A stretch of 64,000 bases of DNA from an uncultured Gemmataceae bacterium (GCA_937923405.1 CALDUY010000017.1:124001-188000), one strand, 5' to 3'. Counted from the first letter of the stretch, positions 36,811-45,914 are shown. Notes: generated by a model not told the origin, from the letters alone. Numbers and translations: made by a program.

Positions 36811-38175
36811 CTAACGTCCGGCTCGCCGGCGCGGGAACAGATGATCGTAGATCGTGGCTTCTAGCTCGTACATCGTCTGAGGATCGATCCCCTCGGCACG
36901 GTAGAGAATCTTGCCATTTTCATCGAGCAGAATCATGGTGGGATAATAGTGTTGTTCGAGTTGCTCGGCGAGCGGACATTTGCCCGGGCCTCCACCTCCG
37001 AATAGCAGGCGATACTGGAAGGTCAGATTCAGTCGTTGCAAAGCCTTTTCCAGAGCCTGCTGCTTCTCTTGCAGGGTGCCCTTCTCGTAGGCCACGCCAA
37101 GAATCTCCAGCCCGTGCCGATGATACTTCGTGTGCAGCTTGTTCAGATGAGGAATTCCCTCGATGCACGGACGGCAGCGTGTGTGCCATAGATCGATGAG
37201 TACCAATTTGCCCTTGCGATCCTTGGCTAGTTCGTACACCTCACCAGTCGAAGCATAAAGGGCAAAATTAACGACCCGCCCACCGACACGCACACAGGAA
37301 GGAACCGGAGTAGCGGTGGCAGGAAGATCGCGTCGGGCGGTGTCGGACGGCGGGGCCTCTTCTGGCGTGGCGGACGAACTGTCCGGCGGCGGAGGCGGTG
37401 GCATGACGTTGTTGCTGGGCTTCTCGGGAACGTGTTCCCGACCAGGGGTGGTCGGCACATTCACCCGTGGAGCTTCTCGATGAAACTCGCCCGTGGAGCC
37501 GCGATCGGCGATCGCCGACGGATCAACTGTCGTGGTTACCGGAGGCGGAACGGGATGATGCGCCTCACCGCTGGGCGCGGGGCTGGTAATCCCGGAAGCT
37601 GGAATCTTGATCGGGGCACCAATCGAGGCTGCCGGTTCCGACGAACGCGGCGTCGGAGTAGCCTCTTGTTCGGTGACTTCCTCGTTCAACCAGATGGCCA
37701 CTCGCACGTTGGGGGGCACCACCCGGGCTGAGCCGATCATCGTTCGCTCGCCCTCTTTGACTCGGGCGACGAGTTTGTAGGTACGACCGGCTTCCAGGCC
37801 GCTGATGTCGAAGTAACCATCCCGGTTGGCCAATACCGAGAGCGGAGCAGCGTCGTCGTGATTCGACTCCAGATCGATCACTTGGATGACTGCTCCGGGA
37901 CGCAGTTTGCTTTCCTGATCCAAAATTCGCCCAGCCAGCACCCCTTCGCGTCGCGTGGGGCCGCTCGAGGCTAGCGCGCCGGTATCCGGAGTTGAGCTAG
38001 GAACACTAACAGTGGCTCGGTCGTTGTTCGCAGTGGTGGTTGGAGTACCCATGAACGGGACGGGAGCGTTGTTGCTCGACGTGCGCGAGAACAACCCCCC
38101 GCGACTGCTGGAGTTCTTGCAGCCGGCCATTAGTAGGCATAGAGCGAGAACGCTGATGCCAAGTAGTTTGCGCAC
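36811..38175 (-). CDS. Lipoprotein with regulatory-like domain and C-terminal TlpA-type thioredoxin
   Basis: With a GTG at 38175 the product has 454 residues. A signal peptide ends in the lipobox LMAGC. A carboxypeptidase-regulatory-like domain follows (VLAGRILDQESKLRPGAVIQ, then GYFDISGLEAGRTYKLVA). A long proline- and serine-rich linker leads to a TlpA/ResA-like thioredoxin domain (LVLIDLWHTRCRPCIEGIPH), with active site CRPC and the cis-proline in YYPTMILLDENG. It is predicted to do thiol chemistry at the outside of the inner membrane while lipid-anchored. The ATG at 38223 is possible, but the extra residues precede the signal peptide. Confidence 0.82.
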   Translation of the reverse strand: MRKLLGISVLALCLLMAGCKNSSSRGGLFSRTSSNNAPVPFMGTPTTTANNDRATVSVPSSTPDTGALASSGPTRREGVLAGRILDQESKLRPGAVIQVIDLESNHDDAAPLSVLANRDGYFDISGLEAGRTYKLVARVKEGERTMIGSARVVPPNVRVAIWLNEEVTEQEATPTPRSSEPAASIGAPIKIPASGITSPAPSGEAHHPVPPPVTTTVDPSAIADRGSTGEFHREAPRVNVPTTPGREHVPEKPSNNVMPPPPPPDSSSATPEEAPPSDTARRDLPATATPVPSCVRVGGRVVNFALYASTGEVYELAKDRKGKLVLIDLWHTRCRPCIEGIPHLNKLHTKYHRHGLEILGVAYEKGTLQEKQQALEKALQRLNLTFQYRLLFGGGGPGKCPLAEQLEQHYYPTMILLDENGKILYRAEGIDPQTMYELEATIYDHLFPRRRAGR

Positions 38176-38585
38176 GGCCTGGACCTCGATCTTGAGACGG
38201 GTGTAGGCGACGATCGGCCTCACGACGTTCGTCCCGTCCTAGGAAGCCTGGCCAAATAGACTGGACACGGTGGCCAAGCTCGCTTCCATATTCGATCACC
38301 TCGCAAGCCGAACAACTATTCCCTCAGTCGAAGTTCACGTCAAGGCGATCTGGCGCGGGCAACGACTGTGTTCGGTCGCTCCGATCCGCGAATCTAGGCT
38401 GGACAGGTAAAATCACTCTAATCGTTGGAGATTGCCCAGAGATCTCGTCTTGTTTGCCGACCCGCTAAAAGGGTATAGCCAAGTAAGCCAGAGCGGTTTG
38501 CTTGACGCTGTGAATATAGCCAGCTATGGTGGAGATTTGGGTCGTAATGACAAACACAGTTCTCCTGCGCAATTCGAGAACGGCG
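38176..38585. other. Divergent intergenic region with a predicted promoter
   Basis: These 410 bases separate the TlpA-like and DksA-like genes. The only element I can support is the promoter at 38502-38530. No terminator or RNA gene is seen. Confidence 0.4.
38502..38530 (+). promoter_or_regulatory. Predicted sigma-70-type promoter for DksA-like/LspA genes
   Basis: A -35 box TTGACG (one mismatch) and a -10 box TATGGT (two mismatches) are spaced by 17 bases. The start site would be near 38537, which argues against translation from the upstream ATG at 38526 and for a start at 38586 (or 38547). Confidence 0.5.
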
Positions 38586-38939
38586 ATGAGCAAGGCCGAC
38601 CTGGAACGATACCAAGCCGCTCTACAACAGCTTCGACTTCGCCTGACTGGAGACGTGACACATCTGGTCGACGAAGCGATACGCGGCCAAGAAAATGCCA
38701 AGCGAACACCAGCGGCGGATCTAGCCGACCAGGGATCCGACTCGTATGAACATGAGTTTACGCTTAGTCTGCTGCAAAACCAGGAGCAGACCTTGGAAGA
38801 GATCGACGAAGCGCTCGAACGGTTACGGTTGGGCACCTTCGGTCGCTGCGAAGAGTGCGGGACGGCCATCGCTCGGGCCCGGCTCCAGGCTCTGCCCTAC
38901 ACTCGCCATTGTGTCCACTGTGCCCGAAAGCTTCAGTAA
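38586..38939 (+). CDS. TraR/DksA family zinc-finger transcriptional regulator
   Basis: The 117-residue product has a helical N-terminal coiled coil (LERYQAALQQLRLRLTGDV) and a C-terminal four-cysteine zinc finger (GRCEECGTAIARARLQALPY then CVHCARK), as in DksA/TraR proteins that bind RNA polymerase through its secondary channel. The acidic coiled-coil tip needed for DksA activity is not obvious. I chose the ATG at 38586 because the predicted promoter overlaps the first in-frame ATG at 38526. The lspA gene starts 16 bases after its stop, suggesting an operon. Confidence 0.85.
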   Translation: MSKADLERYQAALQQLRLRLTGDVTHLVDEAIRGQENAKRTPAADLADQGSDSYEHEFTLSLLQNQEQTLEEIDEALERLRLGTFGRCEECGTAIARARLQALPYTRHCVHCARKLQ

Positions 38940-38955
38940 CAAGCAGGAAAAATCC

Positions 38956-39600
38956 ATGACGGATCGTTCTTATCGGATTTGGCTGTGGAGTTTCGCCCTC
39001 GTAGGGCTACTCGCTGATCAGGGCAGCAAGTATGGCGTGTTTTCCTGGCTACGCGGGGTCGAGTCGCACACCTTTGCTCTGTTTCAGACTGAACCGGAAA
39101 GCCGCTATCTCGCCGTCGTGCCTGCCGAGACGGAACTGTTTGGCCCCGGACGTGAAGCGCAGCGCGGCTTTTTCCTCCGCGTCGACTTCAAGGAAGCCGA
39201 GGGACAGGTGGTTCCCCACGTTAACCACGGCGCGCTATTTGGCTTTCTTAGTAACTACAAGTATGCAGCGAACAACATCTTCGCCGTCATCAGTCTGCTT
39301 GCGGCAGTGGCCATCGTCATTTGGTCGTTCCAAAAATCGACCGCCAGCGATCTCTGGTTGTGTCTGGCGTTGGGCTTGATTCTCGGCGGTACCCTAGGCA
39401 ACTTCTACGACCGAATCGTTTTCCACGGGGTGCGCGATTTTCTCCACTGGCACTATTGGTTCGACTGGCCCGTATTTAACCTCGCTGATTGCTGTTTGGT
39501 TGTCGGTGCCTGTTTGTTGCTCTTGCAGGCCTTTCTGATGCCGCAGCCCACTCCCGAGACTTCCGAGGTAAAAAAGGATCCCTTTCCCGCCACCGCTTGA
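38956..39600 (+). CDS. lspA: Lipoprotein signal peptidase (signal peptidase II)
   Basis: This inner-membrane aspartic protease removes signal peptides from prolipoproteins. The 214-residue product shows NHGALFGFLS, then GGTLGNFYDRIVFHGVRDFL with one catalytic aspartate and PVFNLADCCLVVGACLLL with the other. Between the first membrane helix and the NxGAxFG motif there is an extra loop of about 60 residues, longer than in E. coli LspA. It is the likely processor of the several lipoproteins in this window. The ATG at 38956 is preferred; the frame is open further upstream through the DksA-like gene. Confidence 0.9.
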   Translation: MTDRSYRIWLWSFALVGLLADQGSKYGVFSWLRGVESHTFALFQTEPESRYLAVVPAETELFGPGREAQRGFFLRVDFKEAEGQVVPHVNHGALFGFLSNYKYAANNIFAVISLLAAVAIVIWSFQKSTASDLWLCLALGLILGGTLGNFYDRIVFHGVRDFLHWHYWFDWPVFNLADCCLVVGACLLLLQAFLMPQPTPETSEVKKDPFPATA

Positions 39601-39674
39601 TTCCTCGGCATGAAACAGGTTGCACGAATCGCGCGGAGGGAAGCTCACTTTGGCGCGATTCGTAAGTTTTTCCA

Positions 39675-39704
39675 TTGTCAGCGGGCCGGGTCGGTAGGTA
39701 CAAT
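39675..39704 (+). promoter_or_regulatory. Predicted sigma-70-type promoter upstream of tatA
   Basis: The -35 box TTGTCA and the -10 box TACAAT each have one mismatch to consensus and are 18 bases apart. The start site would be near 39711. Confidence 0.55.
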
Positions 39705-39710
39705 CTAGTT

Positions 39711-39726
39711 GTTCAGTGTACTGAAC
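39711..39726. promoter_or_regulatory. Perfect 16-base palindrome at the predicted start site
   Basis: GTTCAGTGTACTGAAC is a perfect palindrome lying seven bases after the -10 box, at the position where a repressor would block transcription. It has the size of a dimeric repressor operator. The regulator is unknown. Confidence 0.45.
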
Positions 39727-40003
39727 TTCTCCGCGGGGCGTCGTTGTTCCGACCCCTCCTAGCACGTTCTCTCGATCACTCCCAATTGGTCCGACGATCT
39801 TCGGCATGGGCAGGCTCGCTCCTAATTCTGAGACCCTTTGCATCCGAAATTCGATTGGGCTGCTTGGAGAACCCGACGCGGTTCGCTATACCTAGACGCA
39901 GCGATACGCTCGGTAGAGAACGACTAGAACGCACTGGTCGACCGTGCAGCAGTGGCACTGACCAGGGTGAGTAGAATCGGCATTTAGAACGAGGGAAACA
40001 ACT

Positions 40004-40288
40004 ATGACACCGCTCTTCGCATTCGGCTTCGGCACCCAAGAAATGATCATCATCCTGATCATTGGTGTGCTGTTGTTTGGTCGCAAACTTCCCGAAGTCG
40101 GGCGATATCTGGGCAAGGGCATTGTCGAATTTAAGCGTGGCATTCGCGGTTTGGAGGACGAGATCGACACCACCGCGAGCAGCAGTCCCGCGCCGGCGGC
40201 CCAGCTAGAACAGCCACGACCGCCCCAGCGCATGACGACCTCGGCCCCCAAGTTCGAGGACACGCCATCGAATCTGCCAAAGGCTTGA
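40004..40288 (+). CDS. tatA: Sec-independent protein translocase TatA/TatE
   Basis: The 94-residue product is a TatA-type subunit that forms the pore for folded proteins with twin-arginine signals. It shows FGFGTQEMIIILIIGVLLFG, the membrane helix, then the hinge and amphipathic helix RKLPEVGRYLGKGIVEFKRG, followed by a polar tail rich in proline and alanine. TatB and TatC are not adjacent. The gene has a long leader with a predicted promoter and palindrome. A tRNA gene follows closely. Confidence 0.92.
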   Translation: MTPLFAFGFGTQEMIIILIIGVLLFGRKLPEVGRYLGKGIVEFKRGIRGLEDEIDTTASSSPAPAAQLEQPRPPQRMTTSAPKFEDTPSNLPKA

Positions 40289-40313
40289 CAAGTTGTCGGT
40301 GGATGACTAAGTT
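40285..40313 (+). promoter_or_regulatory. Possible promoter for tRNA-Val
   Basis: A perfect -35 box TTGACA overlaps the tatA stop codon, followed after 17 bases by a weak -10 (TAAGTT). The start would be near 40320, 30 bases before the tRNA. The weak -10 keeps confidence low. Confidence 0.35.
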
Positions 40314-40349
40314 GCACTTCTCGCTCGATTCGGCAACGAGTCGAGCCTC

Positions 40350-40422
40350 GGGCGCTTAACTCAGCGGCTAGAGTGCCATCCTCACACGGTGGAAGTCACT
40401 GGTTCGAATCCAGTAGCGCCCA
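40350..40422 (+). tRNA. tRNA-Val (anticodon CAC)
   Basis: The 73 bases fold as a cloverleaf: acceptor GGGCGCT pairs with AGCGCCC, D stem ACTC/GAGT, anticodon stem CCATC/GGTGG with loop CTCACAC, and T stem ACTGG/CCAGT with TTCGAAT loop. The anticodon CAC reads GUG (valine). The discriminator base is A and the CCA end is not encoded. Confidence 0.93.
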
Positions 40423-40450
40423 ATTTGCACACCGACACGAAGTTACCCAG

Positions 40451-40491
40451 AGTCGCAAGAGGTTACCTAACCTTTTGCGACTTTTGCTTTT
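40451..40491 (+). terminator. Intrinsic terminator after tRNA-Val
   Basis: A 15-bp stem with one G-U pair (40451-40465 with 40468-40482) is capped by a two-base CC loop and followed by TTTGCTTTT. It lies 28 bases after the tRNA. Confidence 0.8.
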
Positions 40492-40594
40492 CCGGCAAAC
40501 CTTTCCTTGTTGTGTAACTCTGTTTCAGTAGCCTGCAAGGTCGGATTTTGCGTCGGTTGTACGTCGGATTTTGCGTCGCTCTCCGAAAGACTTC

Positions 40595-43500
40595 CTACTC
40601 TGCTTGGGGCGTTCGAGGCGGGGCGGGGCGACGACGCTCGCGAGGACGGCGGAACAGGCTGAGCAAGCCACGCAGCAGCGGCAGTAGTAACACTGGCAGG
40701 ACAGCCACCATGACGCGAATACCGATGATGAGCCGTTCCGACGTGCCGCTAGGCAACATCGGCCAGCTAGCCTCGACCTGCAGCCAGTAGAGAGCCACTG
40801 GCACCAGCACAGCTAGCCCCCACTTGATCACGGTACCCGGAACTCGCCACTGCGTTGCCTGGAACAACGAGAGACTTGAGATCCACTGGATGACGAAGAA
40901 GAAGACCGGGGTGAGAAACACTCCGAAGAGCGTGACGCCGAGCATACCACTGAACACCGCCACGCCCAAGGCACGACGCATCTCGGCACCGGCTCCGATG
41001 GCGATGACCAAGGGCACGACGCCAAGGATGAATGCTAGCGACGTCATCAAAATCGGTCGCAGCCGCAGCCGACAGGCCTCGATCGTGGCTTCATAGATCG
41101 GCTTGCCCTCAGACTGAAGTTGACGGGCAAACTCGACAATAAGGATCGCATTTTTGCTGGCCAGCCCGACAAGCACCACGAAGCCAATCTGCGTGAAGAT
41201 GTTCAGATCCATCTGAGGGATGCCTAGGTAGACCCCGGCGGCGTGGATGCCGGCCAGTGAGGAGAGAATACACATCGGCACCACGAGAATCACCGCCAAC
41301 GGCAAGGTCCACGACTCATACTGGGCCGCCAGCACCAAGAACACCAACACCACTGCCAAGGGGAAGACGAGCTTGTTTTTCCAGTCGCTAGCTTCCAACC
41401 GTTCCAGATAGCTTAACTCGGTCCACTCGATAGTCATCGATCGAGGCAGGACTTTACCGGCGAGGGGGTCGACGGCTGCCATCACTGTGCCAGAACTGGC
41501 TCCTGGCTTGGCATTGCCGTTCAGGGCGGCGGCGCGGTAGAGGTTGTAGCGCATCACCATCCCTGGACCGATCGTCTCGCGCAGATCAATCAGCGTCGAC
41601 AGCGGCACCATGTCGCCATGGACGTTTCGCACCTTCATCAGGCTGAGCAGATCGAAGCGATTGCGATATTGCAGATCTGCCATAATGTTTACCTGCCAGA
41701 ATCGCCCGAAAGCATTCATGTTGTTGACGTACAGCGAACCGAGGAAAGCGGTCAACGCCTCGTTCACCTGATCGATGGAGACTCCCAAAGCACGAGCCTT
41801 AGCGCGATCGATGTCGGCGAACATCTGTGGCGATCGGGCCGAGTACATGGTAAACAACCCAGCGATGTCGGGGTTCTTTTTGGCTTCTTCGATCAAGGCA
41901 TCGCAGGACTTTTGCAACTCGAACGGGCCGAGATCACCGCGATCTTCGACCATCAGTTTGAATCCGCCGGCGGTTCCCAATCCCTTGACTGGCGGGGCGG
42001 GGAAGACACTGATGACAGCGTCTTGGATCTCCTTGCGGAGTTGCTCGCGGAGTTTGAACATGATCATGAAGCCGTTCTTCTCCAGCGTCTTGCGTTCCTC
42101 GAACGGTTCGAGAACAACAAACATACCGCCATAGTTGGAGCCAAAGACGCTGAGCAAAAACGAGTAGCCCGCTGTTGAGACGGTGTGTGCCACACCAGGC
42201 GTGCGTCGAGCAATGGCGTCGATCTTCTTCATCAATTCGTCGGTACGCTGGACGCTGGCCGAATCGGGCAGAACGACGTTGATAACCAGATAGCCCTGAT
42301 CTTGAATGGGGATGAACCCCTTGGGCACCTCCTGAGCAAGGTGGGTGGTCAGGTACACCAAGCCGCCATAACCGATCAGGACAACCACGCTAAGCCGCAC
42401 CACCCAACCGACGGTGTGGGTGTACAGCCAAGTGCCCAGATCAAAGACACGGTTGAACACCAGGAAACTCGCGGCACTGACCGCGGCTCCGATCGGAAGG
42501 GTCAGCAGTAGGAACAGCCACAACGACAGGCCCGATCCTAGTCCGTGAGCTAGTCGGAGATAGAGCGGCAGGAAGGCTCCAATACTAATAAAGATCGAAA
42601 AAGTGATCCAATCAAGTCCATGCTTGCGTTGCTTCAGCAGAATAGCCGCCAGCGCTGGCGACAACGTCAACGAGTTGAACGCGCTAAGCAAGGTTGAGAC
42701 GGCGATGGTGACGGCGAACTGACTGAAGAACTGGCCGGTAATGCCGGAGATGAAGGCACAGGGGACGAAGACGGCACACAAGACTAGAGCCACCGCCACT
42801 ATAGGGCCGGTCACCTCTTCCATCGCCTTGCGAGCAGCCTCACGTGGCGCGTAGCCCTCTTCGAGCCAGCGTTCGACATTTTCGACGACCACGATAGCAT
42901 CATCGACGACGATGCCGATGGCCAACACCAGGCCGAACAGCGAGATCATGTTGATCGACAAGCCCAGAGCAGCCATGGCAGCGAAGGTGCCGACAATAGC
43001 GACTGGGACAGCAATCAGCGGAATCAGGGTGGCACGCCAGTTTTGCAAAAAGATCAACACCACCAGAGCCACGAGGAGGATCGCATCAATCAGCGTCTTG
43101 ATGACATCAGTGATCGAGTCGGTGATAAAAGGGGTGGTGTCGTAGTTGATGGCATACTCCAGCCCCTCGGGGAACTTCTTGGCCAACTCCTTCATCTTCT
43201 CGCGAATGCGGTGAGCCACATCAAGAGCGTTGGAGCCGGGCAGTTGAAACACCGCCAAGGCGACGGAGACCTTGTCGTCCATGCCGGCGGTTTGGTCATA
43301 GCGGAGCGCGCCGAACTCGACACGGGCCACGTCGCGGAGTCGGACCAGAGCCGCCGCCGGCGAGGGGTTCTCGTTACTGCCCTTGGTAGGCTTGGCCCCG
43401 CCTGGTTCGCTGCGGATGATGATATTGCCGAACTCCTCTGGCGTGCGGAGTCGTCCGCTGACGTCGAAGGGCATTTGCCAGGCCTGTCCCAGCAGAGCCG

Positions 43501-44173
43501 GTTGCTGTCCTAACGCTCCGGAGGCGACGGCAAAGTTTTGAGACTTGATGGCATTGGCTACTTCGCTCGTCGAGATGTTCCGCGCCGCCATCTTCAACGG
43601 ATCCAGCCAACCTCGGATCGAATAGTCACGTTGGCCCAGGAAGTTGATGTCCGACACGCCATCCAGCCGAAAGATCTCGTCTTTGACGTGGATCATGGCG
43701 TAGTTGGATAGGTAGATGTCGTCGTATCTACCATCCGGCGAGTAGAAATTGATAACGAGCAGAATGTCCGGCGTCTTTTTCTTGATCGTCAATCCTTGCT
43801 TTTGCACTGACTGGGGCAACTGGGGCACGGCCAGGTTGACGCGGTTCTGCACGTTGACCAAAGCCAGGTCGAGATTGGTGCCGACTTTGAACGTGACGGT
43901 CAGGTTGTAGTACCCGGTGTTGTCCGAGGTACTCGACATGTAGATCATATCATCGACGCCGTTGACCTGCTGCTCGATGGGAGCGGCCACGGTCTCGGCG
44001 ACGACCTCCGCGCTGGCTCCGGGGTAGGTGACCGACACCTGGATCGTTGGTGGAGCGATTGGTGGATAGAGGGTGACCGGCAACGAGATCATCGCCACCA
44101 CGCCCGCGATGACCAGAACGATCGACAACACCGAAGCGAAGATCGGTCGATCGATGAAGAAGTGAGAGATCAT
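40595..44173 (-). CDS. RND multidrug efflux permease (HAE1/AcrB type)
   Basis: This 1192-residue inner-membrane proton antiporter exports drugs or other amphiphiles. The start FFIDRPIFASVLSIVLVIAG is the classic first helix; YPGASAEVV and a VFVPCAFISGITGQFF motif (fourth to sixth helices) are as in AcrB-like proteins, and the proton-relay region contains GLVLAIGIVVDDAIVVVENV with the paired aspartates. Twelve membrane helices and two large periplasmic loops fit the length. The adaptor gene lies 71 bases upstream on the same strand. No TolC-like outer-membrane gene is adjacent. The substrate is unknown. Confidence 0.95.
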   Translation of the reverse strand: MISHFFIDRPIFASVLSIVLVIAGVVAMISLPVTLYPPIAPPTIQVSVTYPGASAEVVAETVAAPIEQQVNGVDDMIYMSSTSDNTGYYNLTVTFKVGTNLDLALVNVQNRVNLAVPQLPQSVQKQGLTIKKKTPDILLVINFYSPDGRYDDIYLSNYAMIHVKDEIFRLDGVSDINFLGQRDYSIRGWLDPLKMAARNISTSEVANAIKSQNFAVASGALGQQPALLGQAWQMPFDVSGRLRTPEEFGNIIIRSEPGGAKPTKGSNENPSPAAALVRLRDVARVEFGALRYDQTAGMDDKVSVALAVFQLPGSNALDVAHRIREKMKELAKKFPEGLEYAINYDTTPFITDSITDVIKTLIDAILLVALVVLIFLQNWRATLIPLIAVPVAIVGTFAAMAALGLSINMISLFGLVLAIGIVVDDAIVVVENVERWLEEGYAPREAARKAMEEVTGPIVAVALVLCAVFVPCAFISGITGQFFSQFAVTIAVSTLLSAFNSLTLSPALAAILLKQRKHGLDWITFSIFISIGAFLPLYLRLAHGLGSGLSLWLFLLLTLPIGAAVSAASFLVFNRVFDLGTWLYTHTVGWVVRLSVVVLIGYGGLVYLTTHLAQEVPKGFIPIQDQGYLVINVVLPDSASVQRTDELMKKIDAIARRTPGVAHTVSTAGYSFLLSVFGSNYGGMFVVLEPFEERKTLEKNGFMIMFKLREQLRKEIQDAVISVFPAPPVKGLGTAGGFKLMVEDRGDLGPFELQKSCDALIEEAKKNPDIAGLFTMYSARSPQMFADIDRAKARALGVSIDQVNEALTAFLGSLYVNNMNAFGRFWQVNIMADLQYRNRFDLLSLMKVRNVHGDMVPLSTLIDLRETIGPGMVMRYNLYRAAALNGNAKPGASSGTVMAAVDPLAGKVLPRSMTIEWTELSYLERLEASDWKNKLVFPLAVVLVFLVLAAQYESWTLPLAVILVVPMCILSSLAGIHAAGVYLGIPQMDLNIFTQIGFVVLVGLASKNAILIVEFARQLQSEGKPIYEATIEACRLRLRPILMTSLAFILGVVPLVIAIGAGAEMRRALGVAVFSGMLGVTLFGVFLTPVFFFVIQWISSLSLFQATQWRVPGTVIKWGLAVLVPVALYWLQVEASWPMLPSGTSERLIIGIRVMVAVLPVLLLPLLRGLLSLFRRPRERRRPAPPRTPQAE

Positions 44174-44244
44174 GGCCGAGGATCAACCTCTCCTCGCGAG
44201 GAACGAGCTTAGTAACAAAGAGAACGCCTTCGCACGAAACGAGA

Positions 44245-45480
44245 CTACTCTTTCTCTTTGCTCTTCAACTTATCTTTGTCTTCGCTGAGACCGTCGAAGA
44301 CCGGTAAGACCGGCATCGGCACCTCTTTGGGATCGACGACGTCTTTGGGGCGAACCATCTGTAGGCCGGTTAGCAGGACGCGCTCCGTACCGTCGAGGCC
44401 GTCCGTGATGACACGCAATCCGTCCGGCTGCAACTGCCCCAACTCGACGCGGCGATACTGCACTTTATTCTCGTTGTCGAGGATAAAGACATTCTTTAGC
44501 CCCTGATCGGTGACCAGACAGCGTTCGGCAATGAGAACAGATTTTTGCGGAATTCCCAGAGGAATGCGTAGTTTGACGAACATCCCTGGGGCAAACAAGC
44601 GACGGTTCCCCTTGGGATCATTCCTAAGCAGAGGATTTTTGAACTCGGCGCGGATCGTGATAGTGCCGGTCAATGGATCGATGCGGTTGTTGACGAAGTT
44701 CAACGTTCCCTTATGCGGAAAGCCAACCTCGTCGGCCAACGCCATCAATACGGGAATGTCTCCCTTAGTGTCGGGTTTGATGCGTCCCGATTCGATGCCG
44801 CGACGCACCTTGAGCAACGAGCGTTCGTCGGCATCGGCATAGGCGTAGATGGGATCTTCTGAGACGACCGTGGTCAGCAAGGTGGAATCTTGATTGACCA
44901 GATTGCCCAGCGTCAGGTAGTACCGACTAACTCGACCATCGATGGGACACTCCACGTTGCACCAATCGAGGTTGAGCTTGTGAATCTCGGTCGAGGCGTC
45001 GGCACTTTTGACCCCAGCGCGAGCTTCCTCCTCGGCGGCCTGGTACTTGTCCAGATCCTGCGTGCTGATCGCACCAGGAGTCTGAGCCACCACTTTGGCA
45101 CGAATATTGTCAGCGCGAGCCAGTTTCAGCTTGGCCTTTTGCAGTTCTAGATAGGCCAGAGCGTCGTCTAGCTTCGCCTTGTATGGTCGCGGATCGATTT
45201 TGTAGAGAATGTCGCCCTTTTTCACCAGATCGCCTTCCTTGAACGGGGTGGCGACGACGTAGCCAGTGACCCGAGCGCGGACGTCGACCGAATAGACCGC
45301 GTCCAGTCGACCGGAGAACTCCAGAAAGTCGATCACATCCTTGACATACGGCTGGGCGACCTCGACGGGTAAGGGATCGCTATCAGTCGAAGGTAGGGTA
45401 GGCTTGCCACACCCAGTTTGCCCGGAGACGGACACGATGGCAACGAAGAGCAACAACAGTGAAACACAACGAGATCTCAT
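44245..45480 (-). CDS. RND efflux periplasmic adaptor (membrane fusion) lipoprotein
   Basis: With the ATG at 45480 the product has 411 residues. A signal peptide (LLLLFVAIVSVSGQTGC) ends in a lipobox. The adaptor core follows: SGRLDAVYSVDVRARVTGYV (lipoyl strand), a coiled-coil hairpin (LDDALAYLELQKAKLKLARA, then LDKYQAAEEEARAGVKSADA), the beta-barrel part (SEDPIYAYADADERSLL) and the membrane-proximal part near the C-terminus. It links the RND pump at 40595 to an outer-membrane channel encoded elsewhere. The frame runs back to 45702, but the signal peptide fixes the start. A terminator-like structure sits in its leader at 45556-45614. Confidence 0.93.
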   Translation of the reverse strand: MRSRCVSLLLLFVAIVSVSGQTGCGKPTLPSTDSDPLPVEVAQPYVKDVIDFLEFSGRLDAVYSVDVRARVTGYVVATPFKEGDLVKKGDILYKIDPRPYKAKLDDALAYLELQKAKLKLARADNIRAKVVAQTPGAISTQDLDKYQAAEEEARAGVKSADASTEIHKLNLDWCNVECPIDGRVSRYYLTLGNLVNQDSTLLTTVVSEDPIYAYADADERSLLKVRRGIESGRIKPDTKGDIPVLMALADEVGFPHKGTLNFVNNRIDPLTGTITIRAEFKNPLLRNDPKGNRRLFAPGMFVKLRIPLGIPQKSVLIAERCLVTDQGLKNVFILDNENKVQYRRVELGQLQPDGLRVITDGLDGTERVLLTGLQMVRPKDVVDPKEVPMPVLPVFDGLSEDKDKLKSKEKE

Positions 45481-45555
45481 GGCACTACTCACGCAGTGAG
45501 GATCGCGGAATCTCTGGATCATCGTAAGTGCCAGACAGACAACCGGGAAGAGCGC

Positions 45556-45614
45556 AAAAAAGCCCGGAAGCAGGCATGCCCCAGGGGGGCTGGAGGCAAC
45601 GCACCACTTCCGGG
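45556..45614 (-). terminator. Terminator or attenuator in the RND operon leader
   Basis: On the minus strand CCCGGAAG (45614-45607) pairs with CTTCCGGG (45570-45563), and a tract of six T (45561-45556) follows. The 36-base loop holds a GCCCC/GGGGC pair that extends the structure. It ends about 75 bases before the adaptor start and about 400 bases after the HEAT gene's stop. Confidence 0.7.
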
Positions 45615-45847
45615 TTGGTCGCTGGCGAAGAACTTCCTCGTCCTGAGAGCAGGTTCGTCCACTCCTACAACAGATGACCGTTCGAGATAAGCAAGCTAAC
45701 AAAGAGACAATTAAACGGTTTTGAAGACGTGTGCGTCCTGTAGATCATAAGCTGAGAGGATCGAACTCGGCAAGAGATTAACTCCTTCTGGGGTAGACCA
45801 TCTTCGAGTCATGTACTTGTTTGGTTCTGCTCTGCAAGGAGGCGTGG

Positions 45848-45914
45848 CTGAGATACTTCTGTCTCAGTGGGGGGAGGCGCGACAGAGACGTTCTCGTCTC
45901 CGCGCGACGAGAAC
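45848..45914. repeat. Overlapping hairpin cluster
   Basis: CTGAGA/TCTCAG pair at 45848-45867, GAGACG/CGTCTC at 45885-45900, and an alternative GTTCTCGTC/GACGAGAAC at 45890-45914 that excludes the second. No T tract follows on either strand. Confidence 0.5.

Larger units (their letters stand above)
39601..40003. other. Leader region of tatA with promoter and palindrome
   Basis: These 403 bases contain the promoter at 39675-39704 and the 16-base palindrome at 39711-39726. The remaining leader of about 280 bases before tatA is unusually long. I see no open frame of merit and no strong terminator in it. Confidence 0.45.
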
